The position numbers and the translations under genes were made by a program. Source: Antricoccus suffuscus (GTDB lineage: Bacteria; Actinomycetota; Actinomycetes; Mycobacteriales; Antricoccaceae). From it: DNA of 64,000 bases. This document shows positions 8,488 through 17,037 of the stretch, piece after piece. The first letter of the stretch is position 1, and each line of letters begins with the position of its first letter. The stretch is from assembly GCF_003003235.1 (NCBI RefSeq), contig NZ_PVUE01000008.1, positions 1-64,000 on the forward strand, written 5' to 3'. The notes below the pieces were generated by a model. The model worked only from the letters and a program-made list of their open reading frames with translations. It was not told where the DNA came from and did not search any database.

Positions 8488-8987
8488 TGCGATTCCTGAG
8501 CCTCGGTGCTGTAGACGGTGACAATCGGTGCGCGTACGACACGGTCGCCGTCGATGTAACCGGCAAGCTCGATCTCGGCGATTGTCCCGTGCCGCGCTTT
8601 GTCGGTCGTAGGAACGGTCGCCGACGCCTCGTGCTGCTTCGCATCGAACCGATCACCGGGCTCGGGATGGATCACCTGGATGCCGATCTGACCGAGGCTG
8701 TCATCCATCCGGCTCGCCACCGCCGGTGAGCTGACTCGGTCGCGGGCGTAGAGGAGTACGTCGATGAGCTTGGTGCGTTCTTTGCGCAAGACCGCGAGCT
8801 CTTCAAGGTGCGGCAAGACCTCGGAGTAGAGGACATAGTCGTCCTCGCCCTCGTCGGTTGCGGGCTGATCGTCGTACTCGACTGACTCGTCGACAGGCGC
8901 CTCGCGCAAGGCGTGATCGAGGGCGGCGTCGGCCTCTGCGCCGACGTCGGACGCGGTCCGCTCGGGCTCAGGCATGCGATCGGTCAT
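8484..8987 (-). CDS. GrpE-like nucleotide exchange factor
   Basis: This 167-residue protein has an acidic N-terminal third and a short helical segment (EVLPHLEELAVLRKERTKL). The C-terminal domain reads GIQVIHPEPGDRFDAKQHEA, then VPTTDKARHGTIAEIELAGY and DGDRVVRAPIVTVYS. This is the β-domain signature of GrpE, which releases ADP from Hsp70. The long dimerising helix of housekeeping GrpE is shortened. It lies between the two dynamin genes, overlapping both by ATGA, and two genes after an Hsp70 gene. Its client is therefore most likely that Hsp70 (inference). It is not the housekeeping grpE, which normally sits beside dnaK and dnaJ. Confidence 0.8.
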   Translation of the reverse strand: MTDRMPEPERTASDVGAEADAALDHALREAPVDESVEYDDQPATDEGEDDYVLYSEVLPHLEELAVLRKERTKLIDVLLYARDRVSSPAVASRMDDSLGQIGIQVIHPEPGDRFDAKQHEASATVPTTDKARHGTIAEIELAGYIDGDRVVRAPIVTVYSTEAQESQ

Positions 8988-10516
8988 GAGATGGCGCCTC
9001 CGGTATTGGGTGCACGTAGTTGCTGCCAGATCAAGAAGTAGGAGCGGTGAATGATATGCGCGATCCGTGCCTGGGTGGGGTTGGACCCGAAGGTCGCGAA
9101 GGAGCGCCAGCGTCCGGCTCCCTCCAGTGCGGCCGTTATGAGCTCGTCTGACGACGCGCCGGGGGTGCCAAGCATTTCTCCGGGATTTGTTCCGGTCACC
9201 AAGTTGCGGACCTCGTCGAACATGTCGTCGGGCAAGTCCACTTTGCCACTCGTGACGAGGGTGGCCGCCTCGAGCAGTCGCAGCTGCTGAGCCTCGGGAT
9301 GCTGGTAAAGCTCCTCGAGGGCGTCGTAGATCAAGTCTCGCGGGCCCGGCGCGCATTTCGCCGCCAGCGAATCGAGCGCGCTGAGCGCGACCGCCGACTT
9401 GATGTCGTCCGCGCGCACGCTAAACACGCCGTCGATGATCGCCCGCAGCTTGGGATAACCGCTCGCGGACTCGAGAATCGTGCGCAGCTCGCCGGTGCTG
9501 ATCTGTCCATCGGCGATGATCGCGTCGACCGCGACGCGGATGCCATATAAGTCGAGCTTGACTAGCAGTCGCTCGCGCGCATCCGGGTCGACGCCGATCT
9601 CCGGACGCGTGAAGAGGTCAGTAGACATAAACATCATCTGGCGGGTGACGTCGTCGAGTGTCGCGACCGCCCGCAGTGTCTGTGCGTCGGCCTCGGAAAA
9701 ATAGCCGGTGCCGGTCGACTCGGCAACGAGCCCTACTAACGGCAGCACCTGTGACACAGCGTGCCGGAGCGTGTGACTGTGCTCGCGGGCCAGTTCGATC
9801 GCTGCCTTCATCGGTTCGTCGGCGGTGACCTGGTCGGCCTTGTTCAAGATCGCGAGCGCGTTGATCGGGCTGCTGGTCTGCCCGCTGGAAGCGCGACGGA
9901 AGGCATTGAGCGCCTCGGCGTCGTCCGCGCGGACGGACTGGGTGAGGACGTAGAGCACGGCCTCCGCAGACGAGACCGCGATCTGTGACTGTTCGTCTAC
10001 GCCGTCGAGGGCCGATACCCCGCCCGTCTCCCCGAGCATCCCTTGCGTGCGCCCGACGCTCTGTGCATCGAGTGAGGCCAGACCCGGTGTATCGATGATG
10101 GTCACGTGCCGCAGCATCTCGTACGTCAGATACGCGTCGACGACCGCGACCTCGTGCGGCTCACAGCCCAGATCTGCCGGGATCACGCCGTCGTCGTCGT
10201 ACGGCAGGGTCAGCGTCGTGCCGTCGAGCTTGCGCACCTCGACCCGGTCGACGGTGCCGTACTGAAAACGGGTCACCATCCGGGTGCACTCGCGAATATC
10301 GGTCGGGGAGACCCGGCGACCGATCAAGCCATTGACGACGGTCGATTTACCGGATTTGATCCGACCCGCGACGGCCAGTTGCAGCGGACCTTGCAAGCGA
10401 CCCAGAATCTCCCGAATCTGTCCCGCGACGTCCGGCGGTGTCGTGGCGATCAGTCTTTGGCAGGTAGCCGAAACCAGTGGCGACATACGTCGCGGCGCAA
10501 GGGCCGGGCCGGTCAT
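8984..10516 (-). CDS. Dynamin-like GTPase (IniA-like)
   Basis: The 510-residue GTPase has P-loop GRIKSGKST at 51-59, a switch I region around CTRMVTRF (77-84), DTPGLAS at 142-148 and NKAD at 225-228, followed by an all-helical half. No clear membrane segment is visible, so it may act with the larger, membrane-inserting partner, as paired bacterial dynamins do. The start is supported by AAGGAGGG just upstream. It lies 60 bp downstream of the Hsp70 gene and is coupled to the GrpE-like gene by ATGA. Confidence 0.85.
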   Translation of the reverse strand: MTGPALAPRRMSPLVSATCQRLIATTPPDVAGQIREILGRLQGPLQLAVAGRIKSGKSTVVNGLIGRRVSPTDIRECTRMVTRFQYGTVDRVEVRKLDGTTLTLPYDDDGVIPADLGCEPHEVAVVDAYLTYEMLRHVTIIDTPGLASLDAQSVGRTQGMLGETGGVSALDGVDEQSQIAVSSAEAVLYVLTQSVRADDAEALNAFRRASSGQTSSPINALAILNKADQVTADEPMKAAIELAREHSHTLRHAVSQVLPLVGLVAESTGTGYFSEADAQTLRAVATLDDVTRQMMFMSTDLFTRPEIGVDPDARERLLVKLDLYGIRVAVDAIIADGQISTGELRTILESASGYPKLRAIIDGVFSVRADDIKSAVALSALDSLAAKCAPGPRDLIYDALEELYQHPEAQQLRLLEAATLVTSGKVDLPDDMFDEVRNLVTGTNPGEMLGTPGASSDELITAALEGAGRWRSFATFGSNPTQARIAHIIHRSYFLIWQQLRAPNTGGAIS

Positions 10517-10576
10517 GGCTCCCTCCTTAAGAAGATCGATATACGCCGTAAGCGACGGCCGGACACATGCAAGGTC

Positions 10577-12280
10577 CTAGATATTGGCGATCAGGATGGC
10601 GATCAGGATCGCGACTGCCGCGAAGATGATCGCCCAGATCATGGGCTTCCAGTTGGTTGTCTGCAGTTGCTGGTTGGGCGCGGAACCGGCCGGCCGTGTC
10701 ATGTCCTGTTGACGTTGCCCGCCCATAGGACCCGATCCGGTGCCTACGAGGTTCCGCGGCGCCGAAATTGGCGTGCTGATCGGCCCGGTCGGTGGTCGAT
10801 GTGCCTGTGTCGATCCCGAACCCGGTCGCATCGACGGATTGCTCATTGGCGAGTTGCCCGTTGGAGGGCGCTGCGGACCGGCGGCCGTCCTGGGTCGCTC
10901 GACGGGGGGCCGCTGCGTGGGGCCAGGCGAGGATGTCGCCCCTGTCGGTGGACGGGTGGCGCCATACGCGTTGGGCCCGGGCAGCCTGCGTACATTGCCG
11001 GGCGCCGGGCGTTGTTGTGGCCGGACGGTGCGTACGGCGGGCAGGTCGGCGGGGTTGACTCGCTGGGTCGCACCACCCATCGGTCCGCGTGCCTGGGCCG
11101 GTACGCCGCCGCTAGCCGGTTGCTGCTGAGCCGGTGCGCCCCCGGTATTGGGTCGCTGACCGGGTGGCATGCCTGGCATGGGACGCGCCTGGGGTGCGGT
11201 CCCCGGGCGCGGGCCGACATTGAGGTAGAGCGCGCCGGTCACCACGGTCGACTCGGGCTGATCGAGCGTGGACGGGGTGATGCCCATGCCTTCCTGGATC
11301 AACCGTGCGACGAGTGGCACCCGCGACGAGCCACCGACGAGATACACGCCCATCAGGTCTTTCGAGGTGAAGTTCGCCTCGCTGATCGTCGTCGCCAACA
11401 GTTCGACCGAGCGCGTGAGATTGCTGCGGATCATCTCCTCGAACTCGCTACGTGTCAGATGCACGTCCTTAAAAGGGGACGACAACGCGATGTCGGTATG
11501 CGGGTGGCGAGACAGGGCTTCTTTGCCTTCGCGTACGTCGACCGCTAACGCACGCTGCTTGCGTCGGCTTTCGGTATCGGTCGGGCGATTGAGCCGCGCC
11601 CAGTCCTCAGCGTGACTCTCGCCCTCGACACGCCCAATGTATTCGAGGATCGCGTGATCGAAGTCGAGCCCGCCGAGGTCGGGGATGCCTGCCTCGGCGA
11701 TGACCTCGAACCCGGCATCCCGTTTCTGCACGATGGCTACGTCGAACGTGCCGCCGCCAAGGTCGTAGACGGCAAGTGCTGCACCTGGGGGCATCTGGTG
11801 CCCGCCCTGGGTGGCGAAATGAGTAGCCGCACCGACCGGCTCGGGCACGAGGATCGGGTTGTCGCTGAGGCCGGCCTCTTTGCACGCCGCGATCAGGACG
11901 TCTTTGCGAGTCTGGCGCCAGCGGGCCGGATGTGTGAGGCGTACGACGTCGGGATTGGCGTTGCCGAACTGCCGACGGAACTCCTGCAGCACGCGCGAGA
12001 AGACGGCCGCGATGGCGCGCTGGACCGGGATGACGTCGGTGCCGAGCAGCATCTCGCCATCGTCGATGCGCCGCTTGGGGTTGGGCTCGAAGCGGCTCGG
12101 GTCAAGACGCGCCTGACGCTCAGCGTCGCTTCCTACCGCGATCGACCCATCGTCGGCGAGGTAGATAGAGGAGGGGAGTAGCGGTTTTCCGTCGATCGCC
12201 AGGACGCGCGGCGGCGCCCCGTCGACCGAAACTGCGGCAACGGTGTTGGACGTGCCGAAGTCGACCGCCAAAACCCGCAT
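10577..12280 (-). CDS. Hsp70-type ATPase with Pro-rich linker and C-terminal membrane anchor
   Basis: The 567-residue protein has a complete Hsp70 actin-fold ATPase: DFGTSNT at 7-13, DLGGGTFD at 173-180 and VGGSSR at 315-320. After about residue 360 the normal substrate-binding β-domain and lid are absent. They are replaced by some 180 residues of Pro/Gly/Gln/Arg-rich, probably disordered sequence. A final hydrophobic segment (MIWAIIFAAVAILIAILIA) should anchor it in the membrane with the ATPase in the cytosol. The ATG follows AAGGGG. It heads the dynamin/GrpE operon, after a 44-codon ORF. It is a specialised Hsp70, not DnaK. Confidence 0.85.
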   Translation of the reverse strand: MRVLAVDFGTSNTVAAVSVDGAPPRVLAIDGKPLLPSSIYLADDGSIAVGSDAERQARLDPSRFEPNPKRRIDDGEMLLGTDVIPVQRAIAAVFSRVLQEFRRQFGNANPDVVRLTHPARWRQTRKDVLIAACKEAGLSDNPILVPEPVGAATHFATQGGHQMPPGAALAVYDLGGGTFDVAIVQKRDAGFEVIAEAGIPDLGGLDFDHAILEYIGRVEGESHAEDWARLNRPTDTESRRKQRALAVDVREGKEALSRHPHTDIALSSPFKDVHLTRSEFEEMIRSNLTRSVELLATTISEANFTSKDLMGVYLVGGSSRVPLVARLIQEGMGITPSTLDQPESTVVTGALYLNVGPRPGTAPQARPMPGMPPGQRPNTGGAPAQQQPASGGVPAQARGPMGGATQRVNPADLPAVRTVRPQQRPAPGNVRRLPGPNAYGATRPPTGATSSPGPTQRPPVERPRTAAGPQRPPTGNSPMSNPSMRPGSGSTQAHRPPTGPISTPISAPRNLVGTGSGPMGGQRQQDMTRPAGSAPNQQLQTTNWKPMIWAIIFAAVAILIAILIANI

Positions 12281-12290
12281 TCGGGACCCC

Positions 12291-12425
12291 TTACTCGACG
12301 TACTTGAACTCGACGTACTTTGACTTGTTGGGCCGGTACGGCCGGTGTGCATTGTTGCCCGCGGACCGGTGCTGCCTGTGGACCTCTAGCTCACTGTGCG
12401 TGCGAAACCAGCCGCCTGAGAGCAC
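12291..12425 (-). CDS. Small 44-residue protein preceding the Hsp70/dynamin operon
   Basis: A GTG-started frame of 44 codons ends 10 bp before the Hsp70 start. GAGGTG lies about seven bases upstream of the GTG, a good ribosome binding site. The peptide is polar and basic and ends PNKSKYVEFKYVE, a tandem KYVE motif encoded by a 13-bp direct repeat (12293-12305 and 12308-12320). The composition looks protein-like and the spacing suggests coupling to Hsp70. A C-terminal peptide could be a client tag or docking tail, but this is inference. I do not recognise the family. Confidence 0.55.
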   Translation of the reverse strand: MLSGGWFRTHSELEVHRQHRSAGNNAHRPYRPNKSKYVEFKYVE

Positions 12426-12641
12426 GAATCAGCACCTCATACTGCCACGATCGCGGCGAACGCTGCATCCTGTCTGCGAGAACTAGCGATAATCGACGCG
12501 ATTTGGTGGTCGGGACCAGGTGCCCTCCGGTAACCTTCGCGCGGAACGCCGCCCGCTCCGGTCGTCGCAGGTAGCGGTCCACTAATGTGGGCGACGGCGT
12601 CCACAACACGCGTCCCCAGACAACCCAAGGACATACTTTTC

Positions 12642-14435
12642 GTGGTTAACGAAGAACGCCCAACCTCGAGTGGCTCGACCGATGAAGACTGGTTTACCGA
12701 GCTTCGTCCGCAGCGCGAACCTTCGGCGCCGTCGGACCGTACGCCGGACAGTTCCGCGGCGTACCCGCCTGATCCGTGGCTAGATGGTGCCGGTCCCTTG
12801 GAAACGAGTCGAGCCCCCGCGGACAGCGACCAGGATGCGCGCGGTTTTGCAGGCTTGAACAACTCCGCATCCCAAGGCGCCCAGATTCCGGCGCCGGGCC
12901 CGGAGAATTTGCCGGCTGACGACCCATTCAACTCCGCGCCGCCGATGCGCGATCCGGGGCTGGCCGTTGACTCCGCGCCGCCGATGCGCGATCCGGCGCC
13001 GACTGTCGACTCCGCTACGGCTCCGCGGCCAGGCTTCGATCCGCCGACGACGGCCACGGCGTTACCGCTCCCGCCGGCGCCCAGCGAACCGCACGACCAC
13101 CCGCAACCTCAGCAGTACCAGTCGCCGCAACAACAAACGAATCCACAACTGCAAACGAATCCACAACCGCACGCTGCGCCCCAGCAGCACGAGACTCCCC
13201 AGCAACACGAGACTCTCCAGCAGCATGAGGCACGCCCGTACGAGGGCCAGCGCTACGCTCCGCAGCCGAATCAGTCGTTCGACGGCCAGGCGGCGTACCA
13301 GCCAACGGCGCCGCAGCAACAGCCTGCACCGCCGCAGCAGCAGTCGCCGGCACCGCAGGAAACCGCATATCCGCCGCAGCCCCAAGGTCCGATGGGACAG
13401 CAATACCCTCAGCAGCCATATCCCCAGGCGCCGTACGACCAGAATGCCGCGTCGCGCAGCCAGCCGATGCCGCTGCACAACCAGACGCAGATGCCGCAGC
13501 ATGCACCCTCGCGACCGGCGCCGACCGCGAGTGACTTGACCCCGGACAGCCTGGTCAAGCCGGATGCGGAGGTGCCGCATGGTGGCTGGCGCCGTGCAAT
13601 TTTCAAGGTGTCCGGTGGGAGCATCAACCCGGGGCGGTCGAAAGAAGAAACCGAACGCGAGGACCTGATCAGCCGCATCCGTACGCCGATTCGCGGCTGC
13701 CGGAGGATCGCCGTCGTCAGTCTCAAGGGCGGAATCGGCAAGACCACGACAACCTCGTGCCTCGGTCTCACGCTGGCGCACTACCGCGGTGACCGCGTCG
13801 TCGCGCTGGACGCCAATCCGGACGCCGGCACACTCGCCGAGCGGCTCACCGGCGTCACCGATGTCTCGGTGCGTGACCTGCTCGACAACATCGAACAGGT
13901 CGACACATTTACCGAGATCTCGCGCTATATGTCGCTCGCGCAGCGACTGCAGGTGCTTGCCTCGGATCAGGATCCCGAGGTGTCCGAGGCGTTCGACGCC
14001 GAGCAGTACCGCCAGGTGACGGGTCTGCTCTCGCGCTACTACAACGTGATTCTCACTGATTCGGGCACCGGCATGCTGCACTCTGCGATGCAGGGCACGC
14101 TGGAGGCCGCCGACGCACTGGTCGTGGTCGGCGCTCCCAGCGTCGACGGCTCGTCACGGGCGTCGAAGACCCTCGACTGGCTTATCGCGCACGGGTATGA
14201 GGACCTGGTCGGCAACTCCGTCGCCGTCATCTCATCGGTGCGTGAGCGCACCCCAGATGTCGACATGTCGATCTTGCGTAATCATTTCAGCGCCCGATGC
14301 CGCGCAGTGGTTGAGATCCCCTTCGACCCGCATCTCGTCATCGGCGGCCCGATTGACCTCGGCAAGATCAAGCCGCCAACGTCTAAGGCATACCTCGAGC
14401 TCGCGGCCACTGTCGCCGACGGTTTCCGCTCCTAA
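12642..14435 (+). CDS. ParA/MinD-type ATPase with long disordered Pro/Gln-rich N-terminus
   Basis: The 597-residue protein has about 320 low-complexity residues (Pro, Gln, Ala, His), including a 39-bp DNA repeat at 12931-12996 and Gln-His-Glu repeats. A P-loop ATPase domain follows. The deviant Walker A motif VVSLKGGIGKTTTTS lies near residue 360, ALDANPDAG follows, and a switch-like LTDSGTGM comes later. This plan matches mycobacterial MinD/ParA-like proteins such as the EspI group, but no ESX genes are present. The GTG start has AAGGA upstream. It is divergent from the Hsp70/dynamin operon across about 215 bp, so shared regulation or function is plausible. It is too isolated to be a chromosome-partition ParA. 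Confidence 0.75.
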   Translation: MVNEERPTSSGSTDEDWFTELRPQREPSAPSDRTPDSSAAYPPDPWLDGAGPLETSRAPADSDQDARGFAGLNNSASQGAQIPAPGPENLPADDPFNSAPPMRDPGLAVDSAPPMRDPAPTVDSATAPRPGFDPPTTATALPLPPAPSEPHDHPQPQQYQSPQQQTNPQLQTNPQPHAAPQQHETPQQHETLQQHEARPYEGQRYAPQPNQSFDGQAAYQPTAPQQQPAPPQQQSPAPQETAYPPQPQGPMGQQYPQQPYPQAPYDQNAASRSQPMPLHNQTQMPQHAPSRPAPTASDLTPDSLVKPDAEVPHGGWRRAIFKVSGGSINPGRSKEETEREDLISRIRTPIRGCRRIAVVSLKGGIGKTTTTSCLGLTLAHYRGDRVVALDANPDAGTLAERLTGVTDVSVRDLLDNIEQVDTFTEISRYMSLAQRLQVLASDQDPEVSEAFDAEQYRQVTGLLSRYYNVILTDSGTGMLHSAMQGTLEAADALVVVGAPSVDGSSRASKTLDWLIAHGYEDLVGNSVAVISSVRERTPDVDMSILRNHFSARCRAVVEIPFDPHLVIGGPIDLGKIKPPTSKAYLELAATVADGFRS

Positions 14436-14441
14436 CCACCC

Positions 14442-14546
14442 GCGATCCGGCGCGAATGTCCGGCGATCCGTCGCGAATGTCCGGCGATCCGTCGCGAATG
14501 TCCGGCGATCCGTCACGAATGTCCGGCGATCCGTCACGCTTGTAAG
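14442..14546. repeat. 21-bp tandem repeat array (GATCCGTCAC family), five units
   Basis: Five head-to-tail units of 21 bp start right after the ParA-type stop codon. The consensus is GCGATCCGTCRCGAATGTCC plus G. Units begin at 14442, 14463, 14484, 14505 and 14526; the last is degenerate. The same core recurs at 24187 and 41815, each time just downstream of a gene, so this is a dispersed family. The units are contiguous and have no CRISPR-like spacers. Confidence 0.85.
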
Positions 14547-14689
14547 CCGCCCGGAGGTCCCGCGCGCACCGGTTTTCGGGACCGGGCAGCGAGGCGGTTT
14601 GGGAAGCCGGGCGGGAACGGCGCGCCGTAAGCCGTAAGCGGCAAGCCGTGAGCCGCGACTCACCCGCCCCATGCGGGTTGTGGCCGGCG

Positions 14690-14730
14690 GTGAACAATGG
14701 TTCACTAAATCCGGTGAACTGTTGTTCACC
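14690..14730. promoter_or_regulatory. Two operator-like inverted repeats upstream of the MFS/TetR operon
   Basis: GTGAAC-AATG-GTTCAC (14690-14705) and GGTGAAC-TGTT-GTTCACC (14713-14730) are perfect inverted repeats with centres 24 bp apart. They lie about 120-160 bp before the exporter start. Their form suits a dimeric TetR repressor, and the regulator encoded at the end of the operon is the obvious candidate (inference). Confidence 0.55.
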
Positions 14731-14790
14731 ATCTGCGTGTCTGCAACGTCGCCCGCGCAGTCATCCGGCATCATGCGCCAGCGCGCGCCT

Positions 14791-14828
14791 ACGTAACGCG
14801 ACTACCTAGTCGTACGTGACGCGACTAC
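14791..14828. promoter_or_regulatory. Direct and inverted repeats next to the MFS start
   Basis: ACGTRACGCGACTAC occurs twice in direct orientation (14791-14805 and 14814-14828), with CGACTA-CC-TAGTCG forming a palindrome between them. It sits 22 bp before the GTG start, so it could be a second binding site or an untranslated-region structure. Confidence 0.35.
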
Positions 14829-14850
14829 ATACGAGTGGAAAAGAACTTCA

Positions 14851-16434
14851 GTGGCTTCAACCCGATCGTCGGCTCCGACCCGATCGTCCGAATCGACGCG
14901 TCGCGTACCAACCTGGGCAGTTATCGCCGTACTCAGTGTGTGCGGGACGTTCGTATCGCTCCAGCAGACCTTGATCATCCCGATCATCGGCGACTTGCCG
15001 AAGCTCTTCCACACGACACCCTCCACGGCCTCGTGGCTCATCACTGCCACGCTATTGACCAGCGCGGTCGCGATGCCGACGGTCTCGCGGTTGGCCGACA
15101 TGTTCGGCAAGCGCCGGATGATGGTCATCTGCCTGATATTGATCATCGTCGGGTCACTTCTCGGAGCGGTCGGCACGAGCCTGCCGCTAGTCATCATCGC
15201 GCGGGCGCTCCAGGGATTTAGTACGGCGCTGATTCCGGTCGGGATCAGCATCATGCGCGACGAACTGCCGAAGGCGAAGGTGCCCGCGGCGGTCGCGCTC
15301 ATGAGCGCCACGCTAGGTATCGGTGGCGCGATCGGCCTTCCACTTGGCGGGTTCCTCTACGCGCAGTCGAGCTACCACGCGCTCTTCTGGCTCAGTGCGG
15401 CCGCCGGCGTTGTACTGCTGGTCGCCATCCTCAAGCTCGTCACCGAATCGCTCATCAAGACGCCCGGGCGGTTCGACGTACTCGGCGCCCTAATCATTTC
15501 GATCGCGTTGACCTGTTTCCTGCTGGCGGTCTCCAAGGGCGGCAGCTGGGGCTGGGGGAGCTCGAGCGTGTTGGGGCTGTTCGCCGCTTTCGTCGTGCTG
15601 CTCGTCCTGTGGGTGCCGTACGAGCTCAAGATTCGTGAGCCGCTGATCGACCTGCGTACGTCGGCCCGCCGGCCGGTGTTGATCACCAACATCGCGACCG
15701 TGCTGATCGGCTTTGCGATGTTCGGTCAGATGCTCGCCGTCACCCAGCTGCTGACCATGCCGACCTCGACCGGTTACGGATATGGATTTACGCCGATGCA
15801 GGCGGGCTTGGCGATGCTCCCAGGCGGCACGCTCATGGTGTTCTTGGCGCCGGTTTCGGCCACGATCACCAACAGGTTCGGTGCAAAGACGACGCTGGTG
15901 AGCGGTGCAGTCATCATGGGTCTTGGCTATATCGGCCTGGTGTTCATGATCGGCACGCTGTTCACGCTGATCCTCGGCACGATCCTCGTCTCCGCCGGTC
16001 TCGCTCTTGCGTACGCCGCCATGCCCACGCTGATCATGCGCGCGGTGCCGATGACCGAGACTGCCTCGGCCAACGGACTTAATGCGCTCTTGCGCAGCGT
16101 CGGTACGTCGAGCGCGAGCGCCGCCGTAGCGGCTGTCCTCGCGAGCATGACGATGACCGCCGGTGGAATCGCGATGCCTGCGGTTGGCGCGTTCAAGTTC
16201 ATCTTCTGGATCTCCGCGATCAGCGCGCTGATCGGCGCCTCGGTTGGCGCGTTCCTGCCCAAGCATCGCGCTGATCTCGAGGAATCGTTCGACCCGGGCG
16301 CGGAATACGACACCAACGACATCCGCAAAGAACGCGCCCAGCACGGCGGGGCTGTCGACACCACGCATTTGGTGACGATCCGTGCGACGCAACGCGCGAA
16401 GGAGAAGCAGGAGAAGGAGGCGCTGAGCCGATGA
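14851..16434 (+). CDS. MFS multidrug exporter, DHA2 (14-helix) family
   Basis: The 527-residue transporter has about 14 membrane helices. It carries the MFS loop motif RLADMFGKRRMM between helices 2 and 3 and a motif-C-like glycine-rich helix (LGIGGAIGLPLGG). Drug:H+ antiporters of this type extrude hydrophobic or cationic compounds. The start is GTG. Its stop overlaps the following TetR gene by ATGA, a regulator-exporter operon with tandem operator-like palindromes upstream. The substrate is unknown. Confidence 0.85.
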   Translation: MASTRSSAPTRSSESTRRVPTWAVIAVLSVCGTFVSLQQTLIIPIIGDLPKLFHTTPSTASWLITATLLTSAVAMPTVSRLADMFGKRRMMVICLILIIVGSLLGAVGTSLPLVIIARALQGFSTALIPVGISIMRDELPKAKVPAAVALMSATLGIGGAIGLPLGGFLYAQSSYHALFWLSAAAGVVLLVAILKLVTESLIKTPGRFDVLGALIISIALTCFLLAVSKGGSWGWGSSSVLGLFAAFVVLLVLWVPYELKIREPLIDLRTSARRPVLITNIATVLIGFAMFGQMLAVTQLLTMPTSTGYGYGFTPMQAGLAMLPGGTLMVFLAPVSATITNRFGAKTTLVSGAVIMGLGYIGLVFMIGTLFTLILGTILVSAGLALAYAAMPTLIMRAVPMTETASANGLNALLRSVGTSSASAAVAAVLASMTMTAGGIAMPAVGAFKFIFWISAISALIGASVGAFLPKHRADLEESFDPGAEYDTNDIRKERAQHGGAVDTTHLVTIRATQRAKEKQEKEALSR

Positions 16435-16994
16435 GTGCATCCACTACGCGTGCTCAGATCATCGACGCGGCGCGTGAGCTGTTCGCGCAGCGGACCTTCG
16501 ACTCCGTCACGATCCGCGAGGTCGCATGCGCGGTCAACCTGTCTCCGGCGATGGTCATGAAGTGTGTCGGGTCCAAGGAGCAGCTCTTCGCCGAGGCCAT
16601 GACGTTTGCTCGCGACGAGTTCCCGGCCGACACCCCGGTCGACCAGATCGGCGAGACTTTGGTACGCCGCATCGTCGAACGTCGAGTCACCGGTGCCCCC
16701 GAGCCGCTAGTGCGTGCGGTCTTTATCGGCACCACCAAGCCGGATGCCGCCGACAAAGCGCACGCCTTCATCCAGGAGCAAGTGCACGGCGTACGCCGGA
16801 TGCTCGGCTGCGGAGCCGGGTCGAAGGCCACCGCCGAGCTCATCGTGTGCGCGCTCTACGGTCTCGGCAGCGGTATGGCGACGCTGCAGCTTGCCGCTCC
16901 GGACCGGCTCGGGGCGGAACGAATCATCAGCGAGTACGGCGCTCTCGTGCAACGACTCATCGACCAGCACCTCGGCGCCGATGCCCCGTCCTAA
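16431..16994 (+). CDS. TetR-family transcriptional regulator
   Basis: The 187-residue regulator has an N-terminal helix-turn-helix (TFDSVTIREVACAVNLSPAM) and a ligand-binding helical domain. The usual YYHF motif of the HTH is replaced by MVMKCVGSKEQL. Coupled by ATGA to the exporter gene, it probably represses the operon and responds to the exported compound (inference from arrangement). Confidence 0.85.
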   Translation: MSASTTRAQIIDAARELFAQRTFDSVTIREVACAVNLSPAMVMKCVGSKEQLFAEAMTFARDEFPADTPVDQIGETLVRRIVERRVTGAPEPLVRAVFIGTTKPDAADKAHAFIQEQVHGVRRMLGCGAGSKATAELIVCALYGLGSGMATLQLAAPDRLGAERIISEYGALVQRLIDQHLGADAPS

Positions 16995-17037
16995 GACTGC
17001 CGCGTTCCCCGGCCACTCACACAGATAGAATCGCAAA

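Noticed and set aside
13062-14081. Long open frame on the minus strand opposite the ParA-type gene
   Set aside because: It reads as Arg/Leu-rich shadow sequence of a high-GC coding strand, while the plus frame has clear ATPase motifs.
14442-14546. Possible CRISPR array
   Set aside because: Units are contiguous 21-mers with no spacers; this is a simple tandem repeat.
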